Of a stretch of 7,810 nucleotides of DNA, positions 1 to 5,894 are shown one piece after another (positions within the stretch are counted from its first letter, which is position 1; each line of letters opens with the position of its first letter). Both the position numbers and the translations under genes were made by a program. Source of the stretch: Haloarculaceae archaeon (GTDB taxonomy: Archaea > Halobacteriota > Halobacteria > Halobacteriales > Haloarculaceae); the NCBI GenBank assembly GCA_018609945.1, contig JAHENO010000171.1, positions 1-7,810 of the forward strand, given 5' to 3'. The notes beneath the pieces are model-generated. The model was not told where the DNA came from, did not search any database, and saw only the letters and a list, made by a program, of their open reading frames with translations.

Positions 1-1
1 G

Positions 2-1156
2 CTGGTCGCGCTCGTGCTGTATCCCGTCCAGGTGGGCGTCGGCGCGCTCGTCGCGCTCGGCGGCGCGGCGGCCCCCTTCCCGGGGGTGCATCTGCTCGTC
101 GGCGCGAGCATCTTCGGCGCGCTCGTGCTCGCGCTGGCATGGCACCTCGAGATCGAGACCGGCAGCGACGACGCCCTCGAGGGCGTCGAGCCGGTCGCCC
201 CCGTCGAGGCCGAGACGCCGGCCGGGACCGACGCGCCGGCCGGCAACGAGGACGCCCCGCCGAGCCCCCTCGCGGAGCGGCCGTTTCGCGAGCGGGCCCG
301 CGAGCGCGTTCTGGCGTACGTTCGCCTGACGAAACCCCGCCTGATGTGGCTGCTCTCCCTGGTGGCCGCCGCGGCGATGGCGCTGGCCGGCGGCCCCGGC
401 CTGACGGTCCGGACGGTCGCGCTGACGCTGGGCGGGGGCGTCCTCGCGATCGGCGCCAGCGGGACGTTCAACCACGTCCTGGAGCGGGACCGCGACCGGC
501 GGATGCAGCGGACCAGCGACCGCCCGGTCGCGACACACCGCATCCCGCTCGAACGTGCCGTGGCCTTCGGAGTGGGGCTGGCGGCACTGTCGCTGACCGT
601 CTTCCTCCAGGTCAACGCCCTGACCGCGCTGCTGGGACTGGTGGCCATCGTCTTCTACAGCGTCATCTACACGCTGGTGTTGAAGCCCAACACCGTCCAG
701 AACACGGTCATCGGCGGCGCAGCCGGAGCGTTGCCCGCACTCATCGGGTGGGCCGCGGTGACCGGGCGGGTCGGCCTGCCCGGTCTCGTGCTCGCGGGCT
801 TCATCTTCGTCTGGACGCCCGCACACTTCTACAACCTCGCGCTCGCCTACAAGGAGGACTACGCCCGCGGCGGGTTCCCGATGATGCCCGTCGTGCGGGG
901 GGAGACGACCACCCGCAAGCACATCCTCCTGTGGCTGGGCGCGACGCTCGCGGCCGCGTCGGCGCTCATCTGGCTGACCGACCTCGGGTGGCTCGCCGCC
1001 GCGACGACCACCGTGCTCGGGGCCGTGTTCCTGTGGGCCGTCGTGCGACTCCACCGCGAGCAGACCGAGCAGGCCGCGTTCCGGGCTTTCCACGCCTCCA
1101 ACGCGTACCTCGGCCTGGTGCTCGTCGCGATCGTCGTCGACGCGCTCGCTGTGTGA
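2..1156 (+). CDS. ctaB: Heme O synthase (protoheme IX prenyltransferase, CtaB/CyoE) with CtaA-like N-terminus, 5'-partial
   Basis: Membrane enzyme that transfers a prenyl group to heme B to give heme O, the precursor of heme A in terminal oxidases. The frame is open to the left edge, so the true start lies upstream; 384 codons are visible, and the GTG at 14 is internal. Counting from the codon at base 2, residues 108-114 match the conserved CtaB entry motif (LTKPR). The first UbiA-type Asp-rich motif is N157 with ERDRD at 161-165, followed by RT..RP (170-175). The WTPAHF segment starts at W271, and the second Asp-rich motif YKEDY (283-287) is followed by PMMPVV. Residues 3-48 form two hydrophobic helices with a His at residue 30, resembling the C-terminal half of CtaA/Cox15. 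An acidic Pro/Ala-rich linker (about 49-104) joins them to the CtaB domain. The CtaB identity is firm; the CtaA assignment is inference from pattern, since most of that part is off-window. Confidence 0.93.
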   Translation: MVALVLYPVQVGVGALVALGGAAAPFPGVHLLVGASIFGALVLALAWHLEIETGSDDALEGVEPVAPVEAETPAGTDAPAGNEDAPPSPLAERPFRERARERVLAYVRLTKPRLMWLLSLVAAAAMALAGGPGLTVRTVALTLGGGVLAIGASGTFNHVLERDRDRRMQRTSDRPVATHRIPLERAVAFGVGLAALSLTVFLQVNALTALLGLVAIVFYSVIYTLVLKPNTVQNTVIGGAAGALPALIGWAAVTGRVGLPGLVLAGFIFVWTPAHFYNLALAYKEDYARGGFPMMPVVRGETTTRKHILLWLGATLAAASALIWLTDLGWLAAATTTVLGAVFLWAVVRLHREQTEQAAFRAFHASNAYLGLVLVAIVVDALAV

Positions 1157-1169
1157 GCGACTAGTCGCT
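1156..1169. terminator. 14-bp perfect palindrome at the ctaB / amidohydrolase convergent junction
   Basis: AGCGACTAGTCGCT is a perfect palindrome that begins at the last base of the ctaB stop codon and ends 4 bp before the stop codon of the opposing gene. In RNA it could fold as a 5-bp stem with a CTAG loop from either strand. Its position in a 17-bp convergent gap suggests a shared 3'-end or transcript-separation element. There is no T-tract, so a terminator role is only inferred, and a protein-binding site is possible. Confidence 0.3.
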
Positions 1170-1173
1170 TCGA

Positions 1174-2739
1174 TCACATATCCTCGTAGACAACGTCCCC
1201 CCCGACGACCGTCATCGCCACGTCGATGTCCGCAATCTTCGCGCCGGGCACCTCCCAAGGGGAGTCCTCAAGTACCACGAAGTCAGCACACTTCCCGGGC
1301 TCGACGCTCCCCATCCGATCCTCGTCGAACCCCGCGTAGGCGGCCCCCTGCGTGTACGCCCGCAGCGCGTCCGTGACCGAGAGGCGCTGTGCGGGTTCGG
1401 GGGCAGTGACGGTCTGCTCGATGCCGTACAGCGGGGCCATCGGCATGCAATCGCTGCCAAAGGCGAGGGTGGCGCCAGCGTCCTGGAGCGCACCGAACCG
1501 GTTCGAGTCGCGGCGGCGCTCGACGCCCAGCCGGCTGTCGTACAGCCCGCCCTCGCCGGCCCACTTCAGGAAGTTCGGCTGTGCCGAGACCACCACGTCC
1601 GACGCTCCCAGCCGCTCGATGAGGTCGTCGGTCAGCACCTCCGCGTGTTCGATGCGGTGGCGTCCGCCGGCCGTCCCCTCGTGTGCGTCCAGCGCGAGCG
1701 CGATGGCCTCGTCGCCGATGGCGTGCAGCGCCACCTGCAACCCGGCGTCGTCCGCCCGCGCGACCAGTCCTTCGAGGTCCTCCCGGCTCTCCAGCAACAT
1801 GCCGCGGTTCTCGCTGGCCTCGGTCCCCCCCTCCGTGTTCTCGTCCCCTCCGGCGTCGGCGTATGGCTCCGAGAGGCGGGCGGTGCGGCCGCCGATGCTG
1901 CCGTCGGTGTAGGTCTTGATCGCGCCGACGCGCACGCGGTCGCTCCCGGAGTTGGTCCGCAGGCCAGTCTCGATGACGGCGTCGAGGTGGTCGGCCCAGT
2001 AGTTGATGCGGACCCGCAGCGTCAGCGTGTCGTCGATGTCCATCTCGCGGTAGACCCGCGGCGCTGCCGACCGGCGGACCATGTCGTGGACGGCCGTGAC
2101 CCCGCGGGCGTTGGCGTGTGCCTGGGCGGCCAGCAGGTACGCACGCATACCCTCGGGTCCCGGTTTGGTCGCCTCGTAGACGACGTCGACGCCCCCCTCG
2201 ACGAGGACGCCCGTGGGGTCGCCGCCAGCCGTGCGGACGTCGACGGCGGGCATCTCGCCGCGGTGTCGGTCGAGGGCGACGCTGTTGACCGAGACGAGGT
2301 GCATGTCCTCGCGGAAGGCTGCGACGGGGCGGTCCTCGCTGACCGCGTCGAGGTCGTCGCGGGTGAGGTACGCACCGTCCCACCGGCTCTCGTCGTAGCC
2401 GTAGCCGAGGATCCAGTCGTCGTCGCGATGGTCCATCGAGGCCTCGCGGAGGCGGTCCAGACACGCCTCGGGGGAGTCGGCGCCGGTCAGGTCGGCCTCC
2501 AGGCGGCGCCGGCCGACGAACTCCATGTGGGTGTGGGCGTCGACGAACCCCGGCAGGAGGTGCCGGCCGTCGAGGTCCACCACCTCGGTCCCGACGCCCT
2601 CCAGAAATCCGACCTCGTAGGCGTTCCCGACGCGGACGACCCGGCCATCGCGGACGGCGACCGCCGCCGCTGTCCCGTCGCTCCCGTCCAGCGGGTGGAC
2701 GACGGCGTTCGTGAAGATCCGGTCTGCGGCCGCTGTCAT
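1174..2739 (-). CDS. Amidohydrolase-3 (YtcJ/NfdA-like) metal-dependent hydrolase
   Basis: A 521-residue cytoplasmic metal-dependent hydrolase with a normal length for the family. The N-terminal beta-sandwich strand set (about 1-62) leads into the first metal motif FVDAHTH (65-71, with H69 and H71). K275 and D279 lie in the KTYTDGSIGG segment, where the family bridges the metals with a modified Lys or equivalent. Further ligands are H339 (ALHAIGDE), H364 (RIEHAE) and D430 (FGSD), followed by MPMAPLYGI. The C-terminal strand PGKCADFVVLE returns to the beta-sandwich. Relatives hydrolyse N-substituted formamides or similar amide/imide bonds, but the substrate cannot be read from sequence. Residues 294-312 form an acidic, Gly-rich surface insertion typical of halophilic adaptation. 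The start is ATG; a GGAGGT lies directly against it with no spacing, so a leaderless transcript is more likely. The gene is divergent from hmgA and convergent with ctaB; nothing here links it functionally to either. Confidence 0.9.
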   Translation of the reverse strand: MTAAADRIFTNAVVHPLDGSDGTAAAVAVRDGRVVRVGNAYEVGFLEGVGTEVVDLDGRHLLPGFVDAHTHMEFVGRRRLEADLTGADSPEACLDRLREASMDHRDDDWILGYGYDESRWDGAYLTRDDLDAVSEDRPVAAFREDMHLVSVNSVALDRHRGEMPAVDVRTAGGDPTGVLVEGGVDVVYEATKPGPEGMRAYLLAAQAHANARGVTAVHDMVRRSAAPRVYREMDIDDTLTLRVRINYWADHLDAVIETGLRTNSGSDRVRVGAIKTYTDGSIGGRTARLSEPYADAGGDENTEGGTEASENRGMLLESREDLEGLVARADDAGLQVALHAIGDEAIALALDAHEGTAGGRHRIEHAEVLTDDLIERLGASDVVVSAQPNFLKWAGEGGLYDSRLGVERRRDSNRFGALQDAGATLAFGSDCMPMAPLYGIEQTVTAPEPAQRLSVTDALRAYTQGAAYAGFDEDRMGSVEPGKCADFVVLEDSPWEVPGAKIADIDVAMTVVGGDVVYEDM

Positions 2740-2828
2740 ACCTCCATCGGGGATTGCGAGCGCGTTAACCGTTTGGGTCTTCGCGCCGGTCCGGCAGCCT
2801 TAGGACGGCCGCCCCCGAGGATGCGCGC
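2740..2828. promoter_or_regulatory. Divergent promoter region between the amidohydrolase gene and hmgA
   Basis: This 89-bp gap must hold both promoters. For the minus-strand gene, GGTTAACG (2764-2770 region, read on the minus strand) sits about 25-30 nt before the ATG and is the best TATA-like element. For hmgA, CTTAGG (2799-2804) is about 25-30 nt before the ATG and is a poor TATA match, suggesting a weak promoter. A GAGG at 2817-2820 lies 8 nt before the hmgA ATG and could act as a ribosome binding site if the transcript has a leader. Assignments rest on spacing only. Confidence 0.4.
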
Positions 2829-4076
2829 ATGACAGATCCAGCGGACCTCGCCGCCCGAGTGCGCGAGGGCGAGTTGCGCCTCTACGAACTCGACGACCAC
2901 GCCGACCCGGAGACTGCGGCGGCAGCGCGCCGACATCTCGTCGCGAGCGAGACGGACGCGAATCTCGAAGCCGTCGGTGACTACACGTTCGCGGCCGCCG
3001 ACGCCGAGGCGAACGTCGAGAATCTCGTCGGCGCTGCCCAGGTGCCGATGGGCGTCGCCGGTCCCGTCCCGGTCGACGGGAGCGCCGCCGACGGCGAGTA
3101 TTACCTCCCGCTCGCGACGACTGAGGGCGCACTCGTCGCCAGCGTCAACCGCGGGCTCTCGGCCATCCGCGCCGCCGGCGGCGCCACGGCCCGGGTCACG
3201 GACTCGGGGATGACCCGCGCACCCGTGTTCCGCGTCCGGGGGGTCGCACAGGCCCAGCAGGTCGCCGAGTGGGTCCGGGAACACACCGCCGACCTCCGGG
3301 AGGCAGCCGAGTCGACGACCAGCCACGGCGAACTGCTCGACGTCGACCCCTACGTCGTCGGTGACTCCGTCTTCCTGCGGTTCGTCTACGACACCAAGGA
3401 CGCGATGGGGATGAACATGGCCACCATCGCGACGCGGGAGGCCGCCGACATCGTCGAGAGCGAGACGCCCGCCGACCTGGTGGCGCTGTCCGGCAACCTC
3501 TGTACAGACAAGAAGCCCGCCGCCATCAACGCCGTCGAGGGGCGGGGTCGGACGGTCAGCGCCGACGTGGTCCTCCCCCGCGAGTACGTCGAGGAGACGC
3601 TGAAGACCACCCCGGAGGCGATGGTCGAGGGTAACACGCGCAAGAACTTGGTCGGCAGCGCCAAGGCCGCCTCGCTGGGGTTCAACGCTCACGCCGCCAA
3701 CACCGTCGCGGCCGTCTTCCTCGCGACCGGCCAGGACGCCGCCCAGGTCGTCGAAGGGGCAAACGCCATCACGACGATGGAAGTCCGCAAGCGTGAACGT
3801 GACGGGGACGACGAAACCGACGCGGGTGGCGACCTCTACGCGAGCGTCTCGCTCGCGTCCCTGGAGGTCGGGACCGTCGGCGGCGGCACGAAACTCCCCA
3901 CCCAGTCGGCGGCACTCGACGTCCTCGGTCTGGCTGGCGGGGGCGACCCGCCGGGCGCGAACGCGGACGCGCTCGCGGAGGTCATCGCCGTGGGCGCGCT
4001 CGCCGGCGAACTCTCGCTGGTCGCCGCGTTCACCTCGCGGCACCTCGCCAGTGCGCACGCGGAACTCGGGCGGTGA
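2829..4076 (+). CDS. hmgA: 3-hydroxy-3-methylglutaryl-CoA reductase (class I, NADPH)
   Basis: Reduces HMG-CoA to mevalonate, the committed step toward isoprenoid chains of archaeal lipids, carotenoids, quinones and the heme O tail. The protein has 415 residues and only the soluble catalytic domain, as in other archaea. Class I signatures are all present: ENLVGAAQVPMGVAGP (64-79), TTEGALV (97-103), DAMGMNM (191-197, nucleotide binding), CTDKKPAAIN (225-234) and GTVGGGTKLPTQ (348-359). The catalytic set by alignment from memory with the human enzyme is E99, K228, D303 (GQD) and H410 near the C-terminus (RHLASAH). Residues 322-334 form an acidic, Asp/Glu-rich loop that looks like a halophilic insertion. 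The ATG at 2829 is followed directly by an N-terminal helical region typical of the family. In Haloferax volcanii, established work shows that promoter-strengthening mutations before this gene give mevinolin resistance; the weak TATA here is consistent with similarly limited expression. Confidence 0.97.
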   Translation: MTDPADLAARVREGELRLYELDDHADPETAAAARRHLVASETDANLEAVGDYTFAAADAEANVENLVGAAQVPMGVAGPVPVDGSAADGEYYLPLATTEGALVASVNRGLSAIRAAGGATARVTDSGMTRAPVFRVRGVAQAQQVAEWVREHTADLREAAESTTSHGELLDVDPYVVGDSVFLRFVYDTKDAMGMNMATIATREAADIVESETPADLVALSGNLCTDKKPAAINAVEGRGRTVSADVVLPREYVEETLKTTPEAMVEGNTRKNLVGSAKAASLGFNAHAANTVAAVFLATGQDAAQVVEGANAITTMEVRKRERDGDDETDAGGDLYASVSLASLEVGTVGGGTKLPTQSAALDVLGLAGGGDPPGANADALAEVIAVGALAGELSLVAAFTSRHLASAHAELGR

Positions 4077-4116
4077 GGCGGCTTGGAGGCAAATGACACC
4101 AACAGGCATCGACAGT

Positions 4117-4128
4117 ACATTTTTGCAT
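4117..4128 (+). promoter_or_regulatory. T-rich element: probable vapBC TATA box, possibly also hmgA 3' end
   Basis: A run of five T within ACATTTTTGCAT is the only AT-rich stretch between hmgA and vapB. It is centred about 27-30 nt before the vapB start, the standard haloarchaeal TATA spacing for leaderless genes. It also lies about 45 nt after the hmgA stop codon, and T-tracts terminate archaeal transcription, so it could serve both roles. Confidence 0.4.
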
Positions 4129-4129
4129 C

Positions 4130-4149
4130 TACACGTACTTGTACGTGTA
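4130..4149. promoter_or_regulatory. Perfect 9+9 bp inverted repeat: candidate VapB(C) operator
   Basis: TACACGTAC, a TT spacer and GTACGTGTA form a perfect 20-bp palindrome ending 3 bp before the vapB GTG. A further overlapping copy of the GTACGTGT unit core runs on into 4147-4154. The T-rich stretch at 4119-4128 just upstream sits about 27 nt before the start codon and is the likely TATA element, so the repeat would cover the transcription start of a leaderless vapBC message. This is the geometry expected for an autoregulatory toxin-antitoxin operator. The repeat is seen directly; its binding partner is inferred. Confidence 0.6.
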
Positions 4150-4152
4150 CGT

Positions 4153-4374
4153 GTGTCATCCAAGAATATCACAGTCACAGAAGACGCCTACGAGCGGCTC
4201 AAGGCACTCAAGCGCGAGGACGAGAGTTTCAGCGACCTGGTGGTTCGTTTGACAGAGAACGCCGACCCGATGGCATTTGCCGGGTCCTGTCCCGGTCTCG
4301 GCGAACACGTCGAGGCGGCACGAAGCGAGCTCGAGGATGATCTGACGGACCGCCACGATGAACTGTTTGGATAG
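4153..4374 (+). CDS. vapB: VapB-type antitoxin (PF02697-like)
   Basis: Antitoxin of a type II VapBC pair; such proteins bind and neutralise the partner PIN-domain toxin and usually repress their own promoter. The 73-residue product starts with SSKNITVTEDAYERLKALK and has the family hallmark ESFSDLVVRLT (24-34), matching the archaeal PF02697/UPF0330 antitoxins from memory. The C-terminal part (about 45-73) is an acidic helix suited to wrapping the toxin. GTG at 4153 is chosen because it places the conserved N-terminus directly at the start and lies just after the inverted repeat and TATA-like element. There is no ribosome binding site, consistent with a leaderless message. It overlaps vapC by 17 bp, implying coupled translation. 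The gene is less GC-rich than hmgA, which agrees with horizontal acquisition. Confidence 0.88.
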   Translation: MSSKNITVTEDAYERLKALKREDESFSDLVVRLTENADPMAFAGSCPGLGEHVEAARSELEDDLTDRHDELFG

Positions 4375-4762
4375 CTCCTACGTCGTCGATTTTCTCGACC
4401 CCCAGCAGGACCACCACGATGCGGCAGTGGCGTGGATGCGCGACCATTCCGAGGAGGCCTTGGCGGTCCCGGCCATCTGTGCCTTCGAAGTGATTCGCGG
4501 GACGGCCCGTGCAGGCGACGACAGGTTCGACCGCGCTGTCGGCTTTTTGCGAACGCTAACGGTACTCGATCTCGATATCGACGCTGCTATCGCGGCAGGG
4601 GAGTTGGACGGTCGACTCCACGCCCGAGGAGAACCACTCGGGCCACGGGATACGCTCGTTGCGACAGCGGCAGGCCAACACGGGTACGAACTCGTCACCC
4701 GTGACCGGGACTTCGAGGCGGTGCCAGGTCTCGACGTGATACTGTACGATAGACGGGAATAG
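4358..4762 (+). CDS. vapC: VapC-type PIN-domain ribonuclease toxin
   Basis: PIN-domain endoribonuclease toxin; characterised VapC proteins cleave specific tRNA or rRNA sites in the cytoplasm with Mg2+ or Mn2+ held by acidic residues. The 134-residue product has the full acidic set: D5 (CLDSSYVVDFL), E44 (FEVIRG), D98 (GPRDTLVA) and D116 (TRDRDF), in the canonical order. Length is typical and no residue of the site is missing, so the toxin looks active. The ATG lies 17 bp inside the end of vapB in another frame, a standard translational coupling that keeps antitoxin in excess. There is no separate promoter or ribosome binding site. Downstream it converges on the zinc-ribbon gene. The RNA target cannot be predicted. 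Confidence 0.93.
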   Translation: MNCLDSSYVVDFLDPQQDHHDAAVAWMRDHSEEALAVPAICAFEVIRGTARAGDDRFDRAVGFLRTLTVLDLDIDAAIAAGELDGRLHARGEPLGPRDTLVATAAGQHGYELVTRDRDFEAVPGLDVILYDRRE

Positions 4763-4772
4763 CGACGTCAGC

Positions 4773-4804
4773 AGTGGTACGACGCCAGTCGGGCTGGTTC
4801 CACT
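4773..4804. terminator. Weak nested hairpin in the vapC / zinc-ribbon gene convergent gap
   Basis: AGTGG (4773-4777) pairs with CCACT (4800-4804), and inside it CCAG (4785-4788 region) can pair with CTGG around a TCGGG loop. It fills most of the 43-bp gap between two convergent stop codons and could end transcription from either side. Stems are short and there is no T-tract, so this is a weak call. Confidence 0.2.
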
Positions 4805-4805
4805 C

Positions 4806-5333
4806 CTACAGCGGCCGGTACTCGCCGCCGGATTCGCTGACGCGCCCGGCACGGACGAGTTTGTCCAGCGCGCGCCGCGCGTACTCGGGCGGAACGCCGC
4901 GTTCCTCGGCGTACTCGACGATGGTCGCCTCGTCGGGCGCGTCGTGTTCGCGTAGCGCCGCCAGGACGGTCTCCTTTCGACTCGGCCCGCCACTACCCTC
5001 CCCCTCGGTGGCGCGGTCGGCCGCCGCGTCCACTTCGTCGCTGTCGACGCCCGACGCTTCGAGGTAGGTTTCGTCGTCGATCCCCGCGTCTTCGATCCGG
5101 TCGTCCAGTTGTGCGAACGAGTCGAGTTCGGCGAAGGCGTCGCCGTGGCCCTGGCGGGCGGCGAGCATCGAGGCCCGGACCTCCCGGGCGTGGTCGGGGT
5201 CGTCGGTCGTGACGAACTGCTTGCGCTTCTCGTAGGCGCGCGTCTGGCCGCAGGTCGGACACTGGCTCGTCTCCGGCCGTCCCTTGACGACCCACAGCGA
5301 GGAACACTCCGGACACCCCACGACGGCGTACAT
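4806..5333 (-). CDS. Zinc-ribbon and winged-helix protein (DUF5817-like)
   Basis: A 175-residue haloarchaeal protein of unknown function. The N-terminus is a rubredoxin-like zinc ribbon with two CxxC pairs (C7/C10 and C25/C28), followed by a conserved-looking segment KRKQFVTTDDPDHAREVRAS (36-55). A strongly acidic linker (about 65-115) leads to a C-terminal winged helix (about 119-175) with helix, helix, recognition helix (PPEYARRALDKLVRAG) and a short wing ending in EYRPL. The N-terminal block resembles the haloarchaeal DUF5817 family, from memory. The frame stays open further upstream, but MYAVVGCPEC is the natural family start, and upstream codons overlap the divergent gene. ATTCTT, about 26-31 nt before the ATG on the minus strand, is a weak TATA-like element. 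Zinc ribbon plus winged helix suggests nucleic-acid binding, perhaps a transcription regulator; this is inference. Confidence 0.85.
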   Translation of the reverse strand: MYAVVGCPECSSLWVVKGRPETSQCPTCGQTRAYEKRKQFVTTDDPDHAREVRASMLAARQGHGDAFAELDSFAQLDDRIEDAGIDDETYLEASGVDSDEVDAAADRATEGEGSGGPSRKETVLAALREHDAPDEATIVEYAEERGVPPEYARRALDKLVRAGRVSESGGEYRPL

Positions 5334-5384
5334 GTCTGGGGGGTGAGGTCCCGCGGGCAAGAATCCACCGGCCCCGGACTCCGC

Positions 5385-5393
5385 ACATATATA
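5385..5393 (+). promoter_or_regulatory. TATA box of the flavin reductase-like gene
   Basis: ACATATATA stands out in GC-rich surroundings, centred 29 nt before the ATG at 5418. The spacing fits a leaderless transcript, and there is no Shine-Dalgarno sequence before that ATG. It is the clearest core promoter in the window. Confidence 0.65.
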
Positions 5394-5417
5394 CGCCCGC
5401 CGCTCGACCTCACGACC

Positions 5418-5894
5418 ATGTCGGTAGACGGCGACACCTTCAGGCAGATCATAGGGAACTTCGCGACCGGTGTGACCGTGATGACGCTCCCCGAGCCACA
5501 CGGCATGACCGCGAACGCGGTATCGAGCGTCTCGCTGGACCCGCCGCTCGTGCTGGTCTGTGTCGACCACGACACCGAGTGTTACGAGCTACTCGACGGA
5601 GGGACCGACGCCTACTGTCTCAACATCCTCGCGGACGACCAGCGCGACCTCGGGGAGTACTACGCGGACATGCTCGACCTCGAGGACGACCCCTTCGAGA
5701 CCCGCCCGACCCGCACGGCTGCGACCGGGGCTCCGGTCTTCGAGAACGCCATCGGCTACCTGGACTGTTCGGTCGAGGCGGCCCACGAGGCCGGCGACCA
5801 CACCATCTACGTCGGCCGCGTCGAGGCGGCCGACCTCCTCGACGGCGAGGCCGACCCCCTGCTCTTTTTCCGCGGGCAGTGGGCCGAACTGTAA
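5418..5894 (+). CDS. Flavin reductase-like, FMN-binding protein
   Basis: A 158-residue member of the flavin reductase-like family (HpaC/NtaB-type split-barrel fold). Relatives bind FMN or FAD and use NAD(P)H to supply reduced flavin to partner monooxygenases, or act as stand-alone flavoproteins. Family marks are NFATGVTVMT (14-23), GMTANAVSSVSLDPPLVLVC (29-48, the flavin phosphate/isoalloxazine binding block), a CLNIL strand (67-71), GDHTIYVGRV (126-135) and the closing PLLFFRGQW (147-155). Length is normal for the short form and the start ATG fits the TATA box 29 nt upstream. No partner monooxygenase lies in the window, so the physiological acceptor is unknown. It is divergent from the zinc-ribbon gene across an 84-bp gap. 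It is the last GC-rich, core-like gene before the composition falls. Confidence 0.93.
   Translation: MSVDGDTFRQIIGNFATGVTVMTLPEPHGMTANAVSSVSLDPPLVLVCVDHDTECYELLDGGTDAYCLNILADDQRDLGEYYADMLDLEDDPFETRPTRTAATGAPVFENAIGYLDCSVEAAHEAGDHTIYVGRVEAADLLDGEADPLLFFRGQWAEL

Noticed and set aside
139..1164. 341-codon plus-strand frame overlapping ctaB in another frame
   Set aside because: It is extremely Arg/Pro/Gly-rich, which is the typical shifted-frame product of a GC-rich gene.
1645..2832. Long plus-strand open frame (395 codons) antisense to the amidohydrolase gene
   Set aside because: It mirrors a clearly real amidohydrolase. The product is Val/Asp/Ala-rich repetitive sequence without family motifs.
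3838..3858. Perfect 9-bp hairpin (ACGCGAGCG, TCT loop) inside hmgA
   Set aside because: It encodes the conserved strand YASVSLAS before GTVGGG. Alternating Ala/Ser/Leu codons with G/C third bases give this symmetry easily, so a regulatory role is not needed to explain it.
2736..4178. Long open frame (480 codons) on the minus strand, antisense to hmgA
   Set aside because: The opposite strand encodes a complete HMG-CoA reductase with all catalytic motifs. The antisense product is Arg/Gly/Asp-rich with no domain pattern, a common artefact of high GC3.
5334..5570. N-terminal extension of the zinc-ribbon protein, since the frame stays open upstream on the minus strand
   Set aside because: The extension would overlap the start of the divergent flavin reductase gene and its TATA box, and the MYAVVGCPEC start fits the family.
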